64,000 nucleotides of DNA from Cloacibacterium sp047601505 (GCF_047601505.1 NZ_JASGJD010000001.1:496001-560000); one strand, 5' to 3'; counted from the stretch's first letter, positions 52,828-62,255 are shown. Numbers and translations are program-made. Notes: generated by a model from the sequence alone, not told the origin.

Positions 52828-53148
52828 ATGACAAGTTTAAAACCATTATTAGATCCCAGCTTTTTATTGATTATAAGTATTGTTTTTTATATTTTCAAAC
52901 CGAAAAATATTAATTCATTTTTTGGATATAGAACTCAAAAATCCACAAAAAATGTAAACAATTGGAATTTAGCAAATAACATTTCATCAAAATTATTATT
53001 GATTTATTCTATTTGCATATTTGTTGTGAGTGCTGTTTTATTAATAGCGAATCAAGAAAAATATATTTACTCAACATTCATAATTAGTTTTCTCTGTTTT
53101 GTTGCTTTTTTAATTTTTTATGTTGAAAAAAAACTCAGCAAATTATAA
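52828..53148 (+). CDS. SdpI-family membrane protein
   Basis: A 106-aa protein with three hydrophobic segments. It has the SdpI/YhfL signature GYRTQKSTKNVNNWNLAN (about residues 32-49). In Bacillus, SdpI gives immunity to a toxin peptide, but most small homologues have unknown roles. No toxin gene is seen nearby. Confidence 0.82.
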   Translation: MTSLKPLLDPSFLLIISIVFYIFKPKNINSFFGYRTQKSTKNVNNWNLANNISSKLLLIYSICIFVVSAVLLIANQEKYIYSTFIISFLCFVAFLIFYVEKKLSKL

Positions 53149-53213
53149 TAGGATATTAGGCAAATATATTTAAAGTCTTCACCGATTGAAATTTGTTTGA
53201 TTAAAATTTAAAA

Positions 53214-53245
53214 TAAAAGCCCGAGAAAAATATTCTCGAGCTTTC
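53214..53245. terminator. Terminator between the SdpI and GLPGLI genes
   Basis: AAAGC..GAGAA / TTCTCGAGCTTT stem with a short A/T loop in the convergent gap. A-rich and T-rich flanks are modest. Confidence 0.6.
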
Positions 53246-53286
53246 AGAAAAAATTTAATTTGATATGAAGAAAATGAATGTGTTTC

Positions 53287-54165
53287 TTATTTTGTTTTTG
53301 GCAATTCTATAGTATTGTCTGAAGCACTGTAGTAATCTTTCAGTGTTTTTTCTTGTTCTTTCAGCATTTCTCCAACCGTCTTATCACTTCCCGGCATTTT
53401 CATGTTCATTCTATCTTGAGGAATTTGACCTCTTATTGATGCTAAAGGATCTTTTTTATAGGTTTCGAAAGAAGATTCAAATTTATCTCTGGAAATTATA
53501 TTTACATCATTGCTGCCACCAAATTGCGCTTGAAGTTTTTCGCTGTAAGAAAATTCTTCAAATTCTTTCAATTTTTTGTTTGCAGTAAGAGTCCAAGAGT
53601 AGTTTTTGTCTGCATCTTCTATTTTTACAATTAAGCCAGGCAAACCAGAGAATTTATATGGCCCATCAGGAAAAGGAATTGCTTCTGTAAACCAAGCCGT
53701 CCATTTTCTGCCTCCAAATTCTGTAGTAGCTTTTTGCGCTTCATAATCACCAATTTTTTGTTTATCGTTGGTAATTTGCCAGTTAAATTTAGGTTCTTCT
53801 GTGTATCCAAAAACAGAATTTAGCATTCTTTCGCTAAAAGTTAACTTCATGTTTGGATATTCTTTTATTATTTTGAATGCAAATTTTGGCTGTTGAAAAG
53901 ACTTGGAAATATCTTTAAACATACCTGCTTTCATCATTTTATCTACTTCAATTTTAATTAAAGAATCCTGAGAAACAGTAAGATAATCTTTGTAAATAGA
54001 TTTTTTATCGGTAATATCTAGAATGGCTACAGCTTTTTGTAGAGAATCTACTTTTTGTTTTGGCTTATACGTTAATTCGTAGAAAAACCTGTTGGCAGAA
54101 GTCTGTGCGCTTACAAAAGCAACTAAAAACAGCAAAGCAAAGCTTAAAGATTTATACATTTTCAT
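53287..54165 (-). CDS. GLPGLI-family secreted protein
   Basis: A 292-aa exported protein of a Bacteroidota-specific family named for the motif present here as FSGLPGLIVKI (near residue 178). The signal peptide ends near residue 18 (AFVSAQ). WTAWFTEAIPFPDGPYKF precedes the motif, as is typical. Function unknown; probably periplasmic or surface. The frame extends 6 codons upstream to a TTG, but the ATG at 54165 gives the signal peptide. Confidence 0.85.
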   Translation of the reverse strand: MKMYKSLSFALLFLVAFVSAQTSANRFFYELTYKPKQKVDSLQKAVAILDITDKKSIYKDYLTVSQDSLIKIEVDKMMKAGMFKDISKSFQQPKFAFKIIKEYPNMKLTFSERMLNSVFGYTEEPKFNWQITNDKQKIGDYEAQKATTEFGGRKWTAWFTEAIPFPDGPYKFSGLPGLIVKIEDADKNYSWTLTANKKLKEFEEFSYSEKLQAQFGGSNDVNIISRDKFESSFETYKKDPLASIRGQIPQDRMNMKMPGSDKTVGEMLKEQEKTLKDYYSASDNTIELPKTK

Positions 54166-54289
54166 TTTTTTAAGTTTTAACAATTAGTAAGAGATTTGTA
54201 AGAATGTTACAAAAAAATAGAAAGATTTTTTTTAAATGAACATTCTCAGAGAATTAAATTTATAATTTTGTTGTAAATAGAAATTTAAT

Positions 54290-56080
54290 ATGAAAATATT
54301 ACGTACAGCAGTTTTAGGAATTTTTATAGGTTTAGGATTATTAGTAGGTTGTAAAAAATCTGATATTGCCTTACCAAAATCTGAAGCCAATATAGACAGC
54401 ATTGCTTCTAAATATTATGAAGGTTACCTCAAAATGTATCCTTTAGAAGCAACTATGCAAGGAGATTCTAGGTATAACGATGTGTTAACCAATAATATAA
54501 GCAGCGAATTTATTTCTAAAGAAATTGCATACTATAACGAAACTCAAAAAAAACTTCAAACGTTAGATTATGACGCTTTATCTGATGAACAAAAAACAGT
54601 TTATGATGTTTTAGATTATACATTAAAAGACAAAATTGAGCGTTATGCCTATCATCCAGAATTGATGCCTTTTAGTCAGTTTGAAGGATTGCCTTTGGAT
54701 TTTCCGCTTTTGGGAAGTGCAGAAGGAAATCAGCCTTTCAAAACTACCCAAGATTATGACAATTGGCTAAAAAGAATTGATGCTTTTGTGATTTGGATGA
54801 CTACAGCAGAGAAAAATTTCAGAGAAGGAATGAAACAAAATGTTGTTCTTCCAAAAAAATTAGTAGTAAAAATGATTCCTCAAATGCATAGTGAGGAAAT
54901 AATTACCGAAGATTTTGATAAAAATATTTTTTATGGCCCAATAAAAAAAATGCCAAAAAATTTCTCAGCAAAAGACAAAGAAAAGTACAAAATTCTATAC
55001 CAAGAAGCTATTTCTTCGAAAATAATTCCAGCTTACCAAAAAATGGGAGATTTCTTCGAAAAAGAATATTTGCCAAAAGCCAGAAATACAGATGGAATTA
55101 ACGCTCTTCCGAACGGGAAAAATATCTACGAATATTATGCAAAATCTTGGACTACTACCAATAAAACTCCAGAAGAAATTAATAAAATTGGCTTACAACA
55201 AGTTGCTATGCTAAGAGCAGAAATGGAGAAAGTGAAAACTCAACTCGGTTTCAAAGGAAGTTTAGAAGAATTTTTAACCAGTCTTAAAACCGATAAAAAA
55301 GCAATGCCTTTCAAAACACCAGAAGAAGTAATTGCTGCTTTTAATGGAATTTTGAAAAAAATAGAACCAAAATTGCCAACAATGTTCACAAAATTTCCGA
55401 AAACTCCTTTCGAAATTAGAAGAACCGAAAAATTTAGAGAAGCCAGCGCAAGTGCAGAATACAGACAAGGTTCGGCAGACGGAAAGCGCCCCGGAATTTT
55501 CTATACACCAATTCCAGATGCTACCAAATACAATGTTACCAATGGTTTTGAATCTTTGTTTTTGCATGAAGCAATTCCAGGGCATCATTATCAAATTTCT
55601 CTTCAACAAGAAAATATGGAAATTCCAAAATTTATGAGATTTGGTTGGTTTGGAGCTTATGGTGAAGGTTGGGCGCATTATTGCGAAACATTAGGCCCAG
55701 AATTTGGACTTTATACCGATCCTTATCAAAAAATGGGATATTTGAGCGACCAAATGTTAAGAGCCGTTCGTTTGGTGGTAGATACAGAAATTCACACCGG
55801 AAAAATGACCAGAGAACAAGCGATAAAATATTATTTGAGCAATATTTCTGATTCCGAAGAAGGCGCAACTGCTGCTATAGAACGTTATATGGCGGTTCCC
55901 GGACAAGCATTGGGTTACAAAATAGGTTCACTCAAATTTTTAGAATTAAGAGCAAAATATCGAAAACAACTCGGAAAAAAATTCAGTTTAGCTAAATTTC
56001 ATGACGAAGTTCTCAACCAAGGTTGCCTTCCGTTATCTGTTCTTGATAGAAAAATGGAACTTTGGGCAAAGAAACAGTAA
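54290..56080 (+). CDS. DUF885-family lipoprotein (putative zinc peptidase)
   Basis: A 596-aa lipoprotein: lipobox LGLLVGC with lipidated Cys at residue 21, then a long helical DUF885 domain. The zinc-binding motif HEAIPGHHYQ (near residue 425) and a downstream EGWAHYCE (near 458) match the M32-like thermolysin-fold set seen in DUF885. Probably hydrolyses peptides in the periplasm. It is convergent with nth with a gap of 11 bp. Confidence 0.87.
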   Translation: MKILRTAVLGIFIGLGLLVGCKKSDIALPKSEANIDSIASKYYEGYLKMYPLEATMQGDSRYNDVLTNNISSEFISKEIAYYNETQKKLQTLDYDALSDEQKTVYDVLDYTLKDKIERYAYHPELMPFSQFEGLPLDFPLLGSAEGNQPFKTTQDYDNWLKRIDAFVIWMTTAEKNFREGMKQNVVLPKKLVVKMIPQMHSEEIITEDFDKNIFYGPIKKMPKNFSAKDKEKYKILYQEAISSKIIPAYQKMGDFFEKEYLPKARNTDGINALPNGKNIYEYYAKSWTTTNKTPEEINKIGLQQVAMLRAEMEKVKTQLGFKGSLEEFLTSLKTDKKAMPFKTPEEVIAAFNGILKKIEPKLPTMFTKFPKTPFEIRRTEKFREASASAEYRQGSADGKRPGIFYTPIPDATKYNVTNGFESLFLHEAIPGHHYQISLQQENMEIPKFMRFGWFGAYGEGWAHYCETLGPEFGLYTDPYQKMGYLSDQMLRAVRLVVDTEIHTGKMTREQAIKYYLSNISDSEEGATAAIERYMAVPGQALGYKIGSLKFLELRAKYRKQLGKKFSLAKFHDEVLNQGCLPLSVLDRKMELWAKKQ

Positions 56081-56091
56081 AAAATATAACC

Positions 56092-56713
56092 TTAACCCTC
56101 AAAAAGCATTTTAGTAATATAATCTCGCTCTTGGCTTCCACGAGCGGGAGAATATTCTCTTCCATAGAAAATGATTTGAAGGTGAAGTTTGTTCCAAGCT
56201 TCTTTTGGAAATAGTTTTTTGGCGTCGTTTTCGGTTTGAACTACGTTTTTTCCTTCCGTCAATTTCCATTGTTTCATCAATCTATGAATGTGAGTATCTA
56301 CAGGAAAAGCAGGAAACCCAAAAGCTTGGCTCATTACTACAGAAGCAGTTTTATGACCAACACCAGCTAGATTTTCTAGTTCTTCAAAAGTTGCAGGAAC
56401 TTCACCATTGTGATTTTCTAAAAGTTGATTTGCCATTAATTTTAGATTTTTGGCTTTGGTAGTAGAAAGTCCTATTTTCTTAATTAATTCTTTAATTTCA
56501 GGTTCTTCCAAGGCTGCCATTTTTTCAGGATTTGGAGCAATGGAAAATAGTTTTGGAGTTACTTCATTTACTTTTTTATCGGTAGTTTGTGCAGAAAGAG
56601 CTACAGCAACTAACAATTCATAAGCGTTTTTATGATTCAGAAGGAATCGGAACTTCTGGATAGATTTTTTCTAACTCCGTCATTACAATTTTAGCACGCT
56701 CTTTCTTAGTCAT
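56092..56713 (-). pseudogene. nth: Endonuclease III, frameshifted near 56632-56635
   Basis: From ATG 56713 the frame reads MTKKERAKIVMTELEKIYPE and then VPIPSES, where a TAA interrupts. A single-base change restores KNAYELLVAVALSAQTTDK in the frame ending at 56092. The downstream part has the HhH motif LAGVGHKTA, catalytic Lys, and PVDTHIHRL with the catalytic Asp. The C-terminus GREYSPARGSQ lacks the 4Fe-4S cysteines of E. coli Nth, which I believe is common in Flavobacteriia. The frameshift beside an A5 run could be an error or a real loss of base-excision glycosylase. Confidence 0.75.
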
Positions 56714-56743
56714 TTTCTGTAAATTTGAACAAAAATACTAAAA

Positions 56744-56771
56744 AGTCTGAAGTCAGAAGACAGAAGATGAA
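56744..56771. repeat. Four tandem 7-bp units ahead of bcp
   Basis: AGTCTGA, AGTCAGA, AGACAGA, AGATGAA in exact 7-bp register, about 20 bp upstream of the bcp start. Related in sequence to the units at 49421-49455 (minus-strand form). Confidence 0.7.
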
Positions 56772-56793
56772 ACTTGAAATAAAAAATATAATT

Positions 56794-57240
56794 ATGCTAA
56801 AAATAGGTGAAAAACTTCCAGAATTTCAAGTAGAAAATCAGGATGGAAATTTGGTAAAATCTTCGGATTTTAAAGATAAAAAATTAGTAATTTTCTTTTA
56901 TCCAAAAGCCAATACGCCCGGTTGTACTGCAGAAGCGTGCAATCTAAACGAGAATATTGAGTATCTTACCAAGCAAGGTTTTACCATAATAGGAATTTCT
57001 GCAGACCCTGTGAAAAATCAAAAGAAATTTCACACTAAATTTGGGTTTAAATATGATTTGTTGGCAGACGAAAACCACGAAATTTGTGAAAAATTCGGGG
57101 TTTGGCAACTCAAAAAATTTATGGGAAGAGAGTTTATGGGAATTGTGAGAACTACTTTTTTGTTTGATGAAAATTCTGTGTGTACAGAAGTTATCAAAAA
57201 AGTAGAAACCAAAAACCACGCAGCTCAGATTTTGAAATAA
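56794..57240 (+). CDS. bcp: Thioredoxin-dependent thiol peroxidase (peroxiredoxin)
   Basis: A 148-aa AhpC/TSA-fold peroxiredoxin that reduces hydroperoxides. The peroxidatic Cys is in PKANTPGCTAEACNL (about residue 44), with the resolving Cys five residues later as in BCP/PrxQ enzymes. The longer frame begins at a TTG (56725) inside the repeat; the ATG at 56794 gives MLKIGEKLPEF, the family start. A TAAATTTG -7 element at 56720-56727 precedes the repeat. Confidence 0.92.
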   Translation: MLKIGEKLPEFQVENQDGNLVKSSDFKDKKLVIFFYPKANTPGCTAEACNLNENIEYLTKQGFTIIGISADPVKNQKKFHTKFGFKYDLLADENHEICEKFGVWQLKKFMGREFMGIVRTTFLFDENSVCTEVIKKVETKNHAAQILK

Positions 57241-57261
57241 AATTTTTTAATAGATAAAATT

Positions 57262-57771
57262 CTAAAGTTCTGTTTCATAATACATTAATTCTTCTGGATC
57301 GCCTTCTAAGAAGAATTTTTTTTGAAATTTGAGTCCCAGTTTTTCTAATAATTTTCTGGAAGAATGGTTGTTTTCTAATGTTATTCCGCTAAGTTTTTGC
57401 AATCCAAATTCGGTTTTTGCCAATTTTTTTAATTCAGAAGCTGCTTCGAAAGCATAACCTTTTCCTTCGAATTTTTCGAAAAAAGCAAAACCAATATCTG
57501 GAATATCTAAACCATCCCGAAGGTAAATTCCACAAAAACCAATCTTAGAATCATCAGATTTTAGAATGATGGTAAAGTTGCCAAAACCCACTTTTTCATA
57601 TTGTAAAAGCATTCTGTTTTTAATGTAATTTTCGGCGTCTTCTATAGATTTAATGTTTCTATCACCAATATATTTGTGGTATTTTGGTGTATTCATTATT
57701 TCGAAAATAAACTCAGCATCTTCGGTATTCGTAGGTTTTATAATAAGTCTTTCGGTTTCGTATTTTTTCAT
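57262..57771 (-). CDS. GNAT-family N-acetyltransferase (RimJ/RimL-like)
   Basis: A 169-aa acetyl-CoA-dependent transferase. It starts ETERLIIKPTNTEDAEFIF, has the CoA loop FEKFEGKGYAFEAASELKKLA and GITLENNHSSRKLLEKLGLKF. The substrate may be a protein N-terminus or a small molecule. Convergent with bcp. Confidence 0.87.
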   Translation of the reverse strand: MKKYETERLIIKPTNTEDAEFIFEIMNTPKYHKYIGDRNIKSIEDAENYIKNRMLLQYEKVGFGNFTIILKSDDSKIGFCGIYLRDGLDIPDIGFAFFEKFEGKGYAFEAASELKKLAKTEFGLQKLSGITLENNHSSRKLLEKLGLKFQKKFFLEGDPEELMYYETEL

Positions 57772-57785
57772 GAGTTAAAAATAAA

Positions 57786-57812
57786 AAAAAACGCCACCAA
57801 AAGATGACGTTT
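57786..57812. terminator. Terminator after the S46 peptidase
   Basis: AAAAACG / CGTTTTT stem with an imperfect inner part and A-rich/T-rich flanks between the GNAT start and the S46 peptidase stop. Confidence 0.65.
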
Positions 57813-57833
57813 TTAATAAATATTTTTGAGAAA

Positions 57834-59966
57834 TTATTTTCTAATATCCATTTCTTTTAATAGATAACCAGCACCGTGGTATTTGTCCATTACCCAAAGT
57901 AAGAATCTTACATCTAAGTTGATGGTTTTTTGCCATTGTTTTTCGAAAACGATATCTCCAGAAAGAGCTTCGGAATTTCCATCGAAAGCAAGCCCAATTA
58001 ATTCTCCGTTTCCATTCATAATTGGAGAACCAGAGTTTCCACCAGTAATATCGTTATCGCTTAAGAAATTTACAGGCATATACCCTTTTTTGTCTTTGTA
58101 TTGTCCGAAATCTTTCTTTTTGTAAAGGTCTAGCAATCTTTGAGGTAAATCAAATTCTGCGTCTCCTTTTTTGTATTTAGCAACCATGCCTTTCATATCT
58201 GTGTAGAAATTATCTTTCACACCGTAGTATTGTCTGTCTTTTCTAATAGGCAATCTATCTACTTTTCCGAAAGTAACTCTCATGGTAGAGTTGGCATCTG
58301 GATAGAAGAATTCGTTTGGTCTAGATTTTCTAAGTCCGTCTAAGAAAAGTCTGGTGTTTTTTGCAAAATTATCATCAGCTTTAGCATATTTGTCTCCAAA
58401 CATCATCGCTTCTGAAACCATTACGCCAGAAAATCTGTAAAGAGGGTCGTTTTCTAGAGTTTCTTTGCTTGGATTTTCTAAAAATTTAAGTACAGAATCT
58501 TTGTTCGCAAAAATTGAAACATCTGTTTGATTTGCTAATTCTGAAGGTACAGCGTATTTAAGAACTGGCAATTGGTAATCAAATGGAACTTTTGATTTGT
58601 AAAGACTAAGCATTGTTTGCAACATATCTTTTTCAACTTCTGGATGAAAACCATCGTAAGAAGCTTCAATTCCTGCTATAATTTTAGCTTTCATTGCGGT
58701 TCTAGCAGCAGCGTCTTGTTCTGTATAAGATTTAAGAGCAGCGCCAATTCTATAAGGAATTATAGCATATTTAGCATTTCTTTGGAACTGAGAAGCATAG
58801 TTTCTTTCTAAGTTTCTATCAGCAATTTGTTTGTAATAAGCTTCAATTTCAGAAAGCACGTTTCCGTAAGTTGCTTTGTTATCTGCTAAATTTGCCCATT
58901 CTTGAAATTTAGCTTCTACTTTTTGTTTGTCTGCAATGGTTCCGTTTTTGTTAACAGATTCTATGGTTCCGGCTCTGTTTTTCCAATAATTAGCAACAGA
59001 AGCGTATTGAGAAGCATAGTCTAATCTTGTACCAGTATCTTTGTCCATATACTTCTTCATTACATCCATAGCAGTTTTAGAAGCATCTACCCAACCTACG
59101 TAATCTTTGGTTACCAATTGATTGATTCCGAAAGAAGTTAAATATCTGTTTGTTCTACCAGGGTAACCCACAATCATAGCAAAATCGCCAGGTTTTACAC
59201 CTTTTACAGAAACAGGAAGGTGATATTTTGGTTTTAAAGGAACGTTATTTAAAGAATATTCAGCAGGATTTCCGTTGGCATCTGCATAAATTCTAAAAAC
59301 GGAAAAATCTCCGGTATGTCTTGGCCATTCCCAGTTGTCTGTATCGCCACCAAATTTACCAATAGATTCTGTAGGTGTACCAACCAATCTTACATCTTTA
59401 TAGTCTTGATATACAAAGTAATAGAATTCGTTTCCGTTGAAGAAATCTCTTACGATTACGGTATATTTACCATTTTCAGAATTTTCTTTTTGAATGGCTT
59501 TGTACTCAGCAGCAATAATGGCATTTCTTTCGTCAGCAGACATTATATTATTGAGTTTAGCATTAATTCTGGCAGTTACATCGTCCATTCTTACCAAAAA
59601 TCTTACCGAAAGACCTTTTGCAGGAAGTTCTTCTTTGTTGTTCATGGCAAAGAAACCGTCTTTCAAATAATTTTTTTCAGGAGTAGAAAGAGAAGCAATA
59701 GCATCATAACCACAGTGATGATTGGTAAAAACCAAACCTTCTTTAGAAACTACTTCGGCAGTACATCCACCACCAAATTGAACGATGCCATCTTTAAGGC
59801 TAGAGTTGTTAACAGAATAAATTTCTTCTGGTGTAAGGTGCAATCCTTTTTTCTGCAAATCAACACCATTTAACCTTTTAACAAGCATCATTAGCCACAT
59901 TCCTTCATCTGCTTTCATCTGAAGGAAACTTAGCATAAACGTAAGTAATAAAAATACTTTTTTCAT
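57834..59966 (-). CDS. S46-family dipeptidyl-peptidase (DPP7-like)
   Basis: A 710-aa exported serine peptidase: signal peptide to about residue 19 (LQMKADEGMW), catalytic His in TNHHCGYD (near 84), Asp in WEWPRHTGDF (near 225) and nucleophile Ser in GGNSGSP (near 644). The residue deciding specificity follows in LAFDGNSEA: Gly, as in DPP7 (hydrophobic P1), rather than Arg as in DPP11 (acidic P1). It releases dipeptides in the periplasm for peptide nutrition. The frame extends to 60035, but the ATG at 59966 gives the signal peptide. Confidence 0.9.
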   Translation of the reverse strand: MKKVFLLLTFMLSFLQMKADEGMWLMMLVKRLNGVDLQKKGLHLTPEEIYSVNNSSLKDGIVQFGGGCTAEVVSKEGLVFTNHHCGYDAIASLSTPEKNYLKDGFFAMNNKEELPAKGLSVRFLVRMDDVTARINAKLNNIMSADERNAIIAAEYKAIQKENSENGKYTVIVRDFFNGNEFYYFVYQDYKDVRLVGTPTESIGKFGGDTDNWEWPRHTGDFSVFRIYADANGNPAEYSLNNVPLKPKYHLPVSVKGVKPGDFAMIVGYPGRTNRYLTSFGINQLVTKDYVGWVDASKTAMDVMKKYMDKDTGTRLDYASQYASVANYWKNRAGTIESVNKNGTIADKQKVEAKFQEWANLADNKATYGNVLSEIEAYYKQIADRNLERNYASQFQRNAKYAIIPYRIGAALKSYTEQDAAARTAMKAKIIAGIEASYDGFHPEVEKDMLQTMLSLYKSKVPFDYQLPVLKYAVPSELANQTDVSIFANKDSVLKFLENPSKETLENDPLYRFSGVMVSEAMMFGDKYAKADDNFAKNTRLFLDGLRKSRPNEFFYPDANSTMRVTFGKVDRLPIRKDRQYYGVKDNFYTDMKGMVAKYKKGDAEFDLPQRLLDLYKKKDFGQYKDKKGYMPVNFLSDNDITGGNSGSPIMNGNGELIGLAFDGNSEALSGDIVFEKQWQKTINLDVRFLLWVMDKYHGAGYLLKEMDIRK

Positions 59967-60090
59967 TGAATTTAAAATTAATATTGGCGTAAATTTAAGA
60001 ATTAAATATTGGTTCAGAAAATTGGAAACAGGCAATGCTTTCTAAATGATAATTGATTTGTAGATTTGTAATCGTTAATATTAATTTTAA

Positions 60091-60357
60091 ATGATGAATT
60101 TTAATCCGGAAATTTTAGGTTTAATAGGAGGTACATTATCTTGTATTACATTTGTTCCACAGATTTTTAAAACTTGGAAATCAAAATCGGTAAAAGATAT
60201 TTCGGTTTCTTCTTTTCTAATAGTGGTTTGCAGTACAATTGTTTGGATTGGCTACGGAATTTTGAAAGACAGTATTTCTGTACTTCTCACCAATATTATT
60301 GTATTTTTTACAGCAGTAATAATGCTTTGGATGAAGTGGAAGTTTACGGAGAAGTAA
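60091..60357 (+). CDS. SemiSWEET-type transporter
   Basis: An 88-aa three-helix half-transporter: GLIGGTLSCITFVPQIFKTWKSKSVKDIS contains the PQ motif and the following charged helix, then IVWIGYGI and a third helix. SemiSWEETs dimerise to pass sugars along their gradient. Start MMNFNPE; either Met could be used. The preceding DNA has octamer-like TTTGTA units (about 60053-60076). Confidence 0.88.
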   Translation: MMNFNPEILGLIGGTLSCITFVPQIFKTWKSKSVKDISVSSFLIVVCSTIVWIGYGILKDSISVLLTNIIVFFTAVIMLWMKWKFTEK

Positions 60358-60397
60358 AATTTAATACTTTTTTATTCCTTAAATTTGCAAAAAATAA

Positions 60398-60428
60398 AGA
60401 TTGCTTTGCTTTGTGCCTCGCAATGACA
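60398..60428. repeat. REP-like element (AGATTGC...GCAATGACA), copy 2
   Basis: AGATTGC at the left and GCAATGACA at the right match the ends of 49374-49399. It ends 8 bp before the hflX start. Confidence 0.5.
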
Positions 60429-60436
60429 TACAACCT

Positions 60437-61645
60437 ATGGTAGAAAAAAAAGAACACATATACGAAAGAGCCGTTTTGGTTGGCTTAATTACTCAACATC
60501 AAGACGAAGAAAAACTTACAGAATATCTGGATGAGCTAGAATTTCTTGCTTATACAGCTGGTGCAACGGTAGATAAAAGGTTTACTCAAAAACTATCTAT
60601 GCCAGATTCTAAAACTTTTGTTGGAAGTGGTAAAGCTGAAGAAATTAAAAATTATGTAAAGGAAAACGAAATAGGAACTGTAATTTTTGACGACGAACTT
60701 TCTCCTTCTCAATTGAAAAATTTGGAGAAAGAAATGGAAGTCAAAATCTTAGACAGAACCAATCTTATTCTTGATATTTTTGCACAAAGAGCGCAAACTT
60801 CTTACGCAAGAACTCAGGTAGAACTTGCTCAATATCAGTATCTTTTGCCAAGATTAACTAGAATGTGGACGCACTTGGAAAGACAAAAAGGAGGAATCGG
60901 GATGCGTGGTCCTGGTGAAACGGAAATTGAAACCGATAGACGTATTATTAGAGACAGAATTACGCTTCTGAAAGACAAGCTGAAAACCATTGATAAACAA
61001 ATGGCTACTCAACGAAACAACCGTGGGAAAGTGGTTCGTGTGGCACTGGTTGGTTACACCAATGTTGGGAAATCTACGTTAATGAATGCGCTTTCTAAAT
61101 CGGAAGTTTTTGCAGAAAATAAATTGTTTGCAACACTAGATACTACGGTAAGAAAAGTGGTCATCGGGAATCTTCCGTTTTTGTTGACCGATACGGTTGG
61201 TTTTATCAGAAAATTGCCAACGCAGTTGGTAGAAAGTTTCAAATCTACTTTGGATGAAGTTCGCGAGGCAGATTTATTGGTTCACGTGGTAGATATTTCA
61301 CACGAAAGTTTCGAAGACCATATTGATTCTGTAAACCAAATTTTGCAAGAAATTGATGCGCATCAAAAACCTATGGTGATGGTTTTCAATAAAATAGATG
61401 CTTTCGCATACGAGAAAAAAGACGAAGACGATCTTACACCTTCTACCAAAAAAAATATTTCTCTGGATGAATGGAAAAAAACTTGGATGGCAAAATCTAA
61501 ATTTCCAACGGTTTTTATCTCGGCTTTAACGAAAGAAAATTTCCCGGAAATGAAGAGACTTATCTATGATGAAGTGCACAAAATTCATATTTCCAGATTC
61601 CCTTACAACGATTTCTTGTTCGAATATTATGACGACGAGGAATAA
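60437..61645 (+). CDS. hflX: Ribosome-associated GTPase HflX
   Basis: A 402-aa GTPase that splits stalled ribosomes. The N-terminal HflX domain has GSGKAEEI and VIFDDELSPSQLKNLE, followed by GGIGMRGPGETEIETDRR, then the G domain with GYTNVGKS (near 210), DTVGFI and NKID. The frame extends 12 codons upstream through the REP-like repeat; the ATG at 60437 (MVEKKEHIYERAVLVG) is the family-like start. Confidence 0.93.
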   Translation: MVEKKEHIYERAVLVGLITQHQDEEKLTEYLDELEFLAYTAGATVDKRFTQKLSMPDSKTFVGSGKAEEIKNYVKENEIGTVIFDDELSPSQLKNLEKEMEVKILDRTNLILDIFAQRAQTSYARTQVELAQYQYLLPRLTRMWTHLERQKGGIGMRGPGETEIETDRRIIRDRITLLKDKLKTIDKQMATQRNNRGKVVRVALVGYTNVGKSTLMNALSKSEVFAENKLFATLDTTVRKVVIGNLPFLLTDTVGFIRKLPTQLVESFKSTLDEVREADLLVHVVDISHESFEDHIDSVNQILQEIDAHQKPMVMVFNKIDAFAYEKKDEDDLTPSTKKNISLDEWKKTWMAKSKFPTVFISALTKENFPEMKRLIYDEVHKIHISRFPYNDFLFEYYDDEE

Positions 61646-61729
61646 AAATTTAATTTAAAGTGAAAATGAAGTTAATTATTTAACCTTTTATGGGTGTTTT
61701 TTATTAATTTTATTTAAAAATGAAGAAAT

Positions 61730-62194
61730 ATGATTGAAGATTATATGAAAAGAGCAATAAAATGCTCGTGTGATAATGTAAAAAATGGAGGAGGACCTTT
61801 TGGTGCTGTGATTGTAAAAGAGGGAAAAATAATTGCCGAAGGAACTAATTTGGTGACGATTAATAACGATCCTACAGCTCATGCAGAAGTGGTGGCAATA
61901 AGAAATGCTGCGGCTTATCTTAATGATTTTAACCTTTCGGGTTGCGAAATTTATACTTCTTGCGAACCGTGTCCTATGTGTCTTAGTGCAATTTATTGGG
62001 CTAGAATAGACAAAATTTGGTTTGCAAATACCAAAACAGATGCTAAAAATATTGGCTTTGATGATTCGTTTATTTATGATGAGGTTTCAAAACCTTTAGA
62101 AGAAAGAAAAATCCCGATAAAACAGTTTTTGAGAAATGAAGGTCTGGAAGCTTTTAAACTCTGGACAGAAAAAACCGATAAAACAGAATACTAA
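61730..62194 (+). CDS. guaD: Guanine deaminase (CDA-fold)
   Basis: A 154-aa zinc deaminase converting guanine to xanthine. It has GGPFGAVIVKEGKIIAEG, the zinc/catalytic HAEVVAI (His near 52, Glu 54), and CEPCPMCLSAIYWAR. The C-terminus GFDDSFIYDEVSKPLEERKIP matches Bacillus GuaD and distinguishes it from TadA. Length is standard. A terminator follows. Confidence 0.88.
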   Translation: MIEDYMKRAIKCSCDNVKNGGGPFGAVIVKEGKIIAEGTNLVTINNDPTAHAEVVAIRNAAAYLNDFNLSGCEIYTSCEPCPMCLSAIYWARIDKIWFANTKTDAKNIGFDDSFIYDEVSKPLEERKIPIKQFLRNEGLEAFKLWTEKTDKTEY

Positions 62195-62214
62195 ATTTTG
62201 AAAATTATAACCAC

Positions 62215-62251
62215 GAAAATCTTTAACTTTGTTTAAAGATTTTCTTTTTTT
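62215..62251 (+). terminator. Terminator after guaD
   Basis: GAAAATCTTTAA / TTAAAGATTTTC stem with a loop of about 5 bases and a run of seven T. Confidence 0.88.
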
Positions 62252-62255
62252 AATA

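Noticed and set aside
56092..56160. Missing 4Fe-4S cysteines at the end of Nth as a second mutation
   Set aside because: GREYSPARG-type C-termini without the cluster appear usual for Flavobacteriia, so only the N-terminal frameshift is reported.
59316..59873. 185-codon plus-strand ORF opposite the S46 peptidase
   Set aside because: Pure antisense shadow: no start context, no recognisable domain, and the minus strand carries a clear catalytic-triad peptidase.
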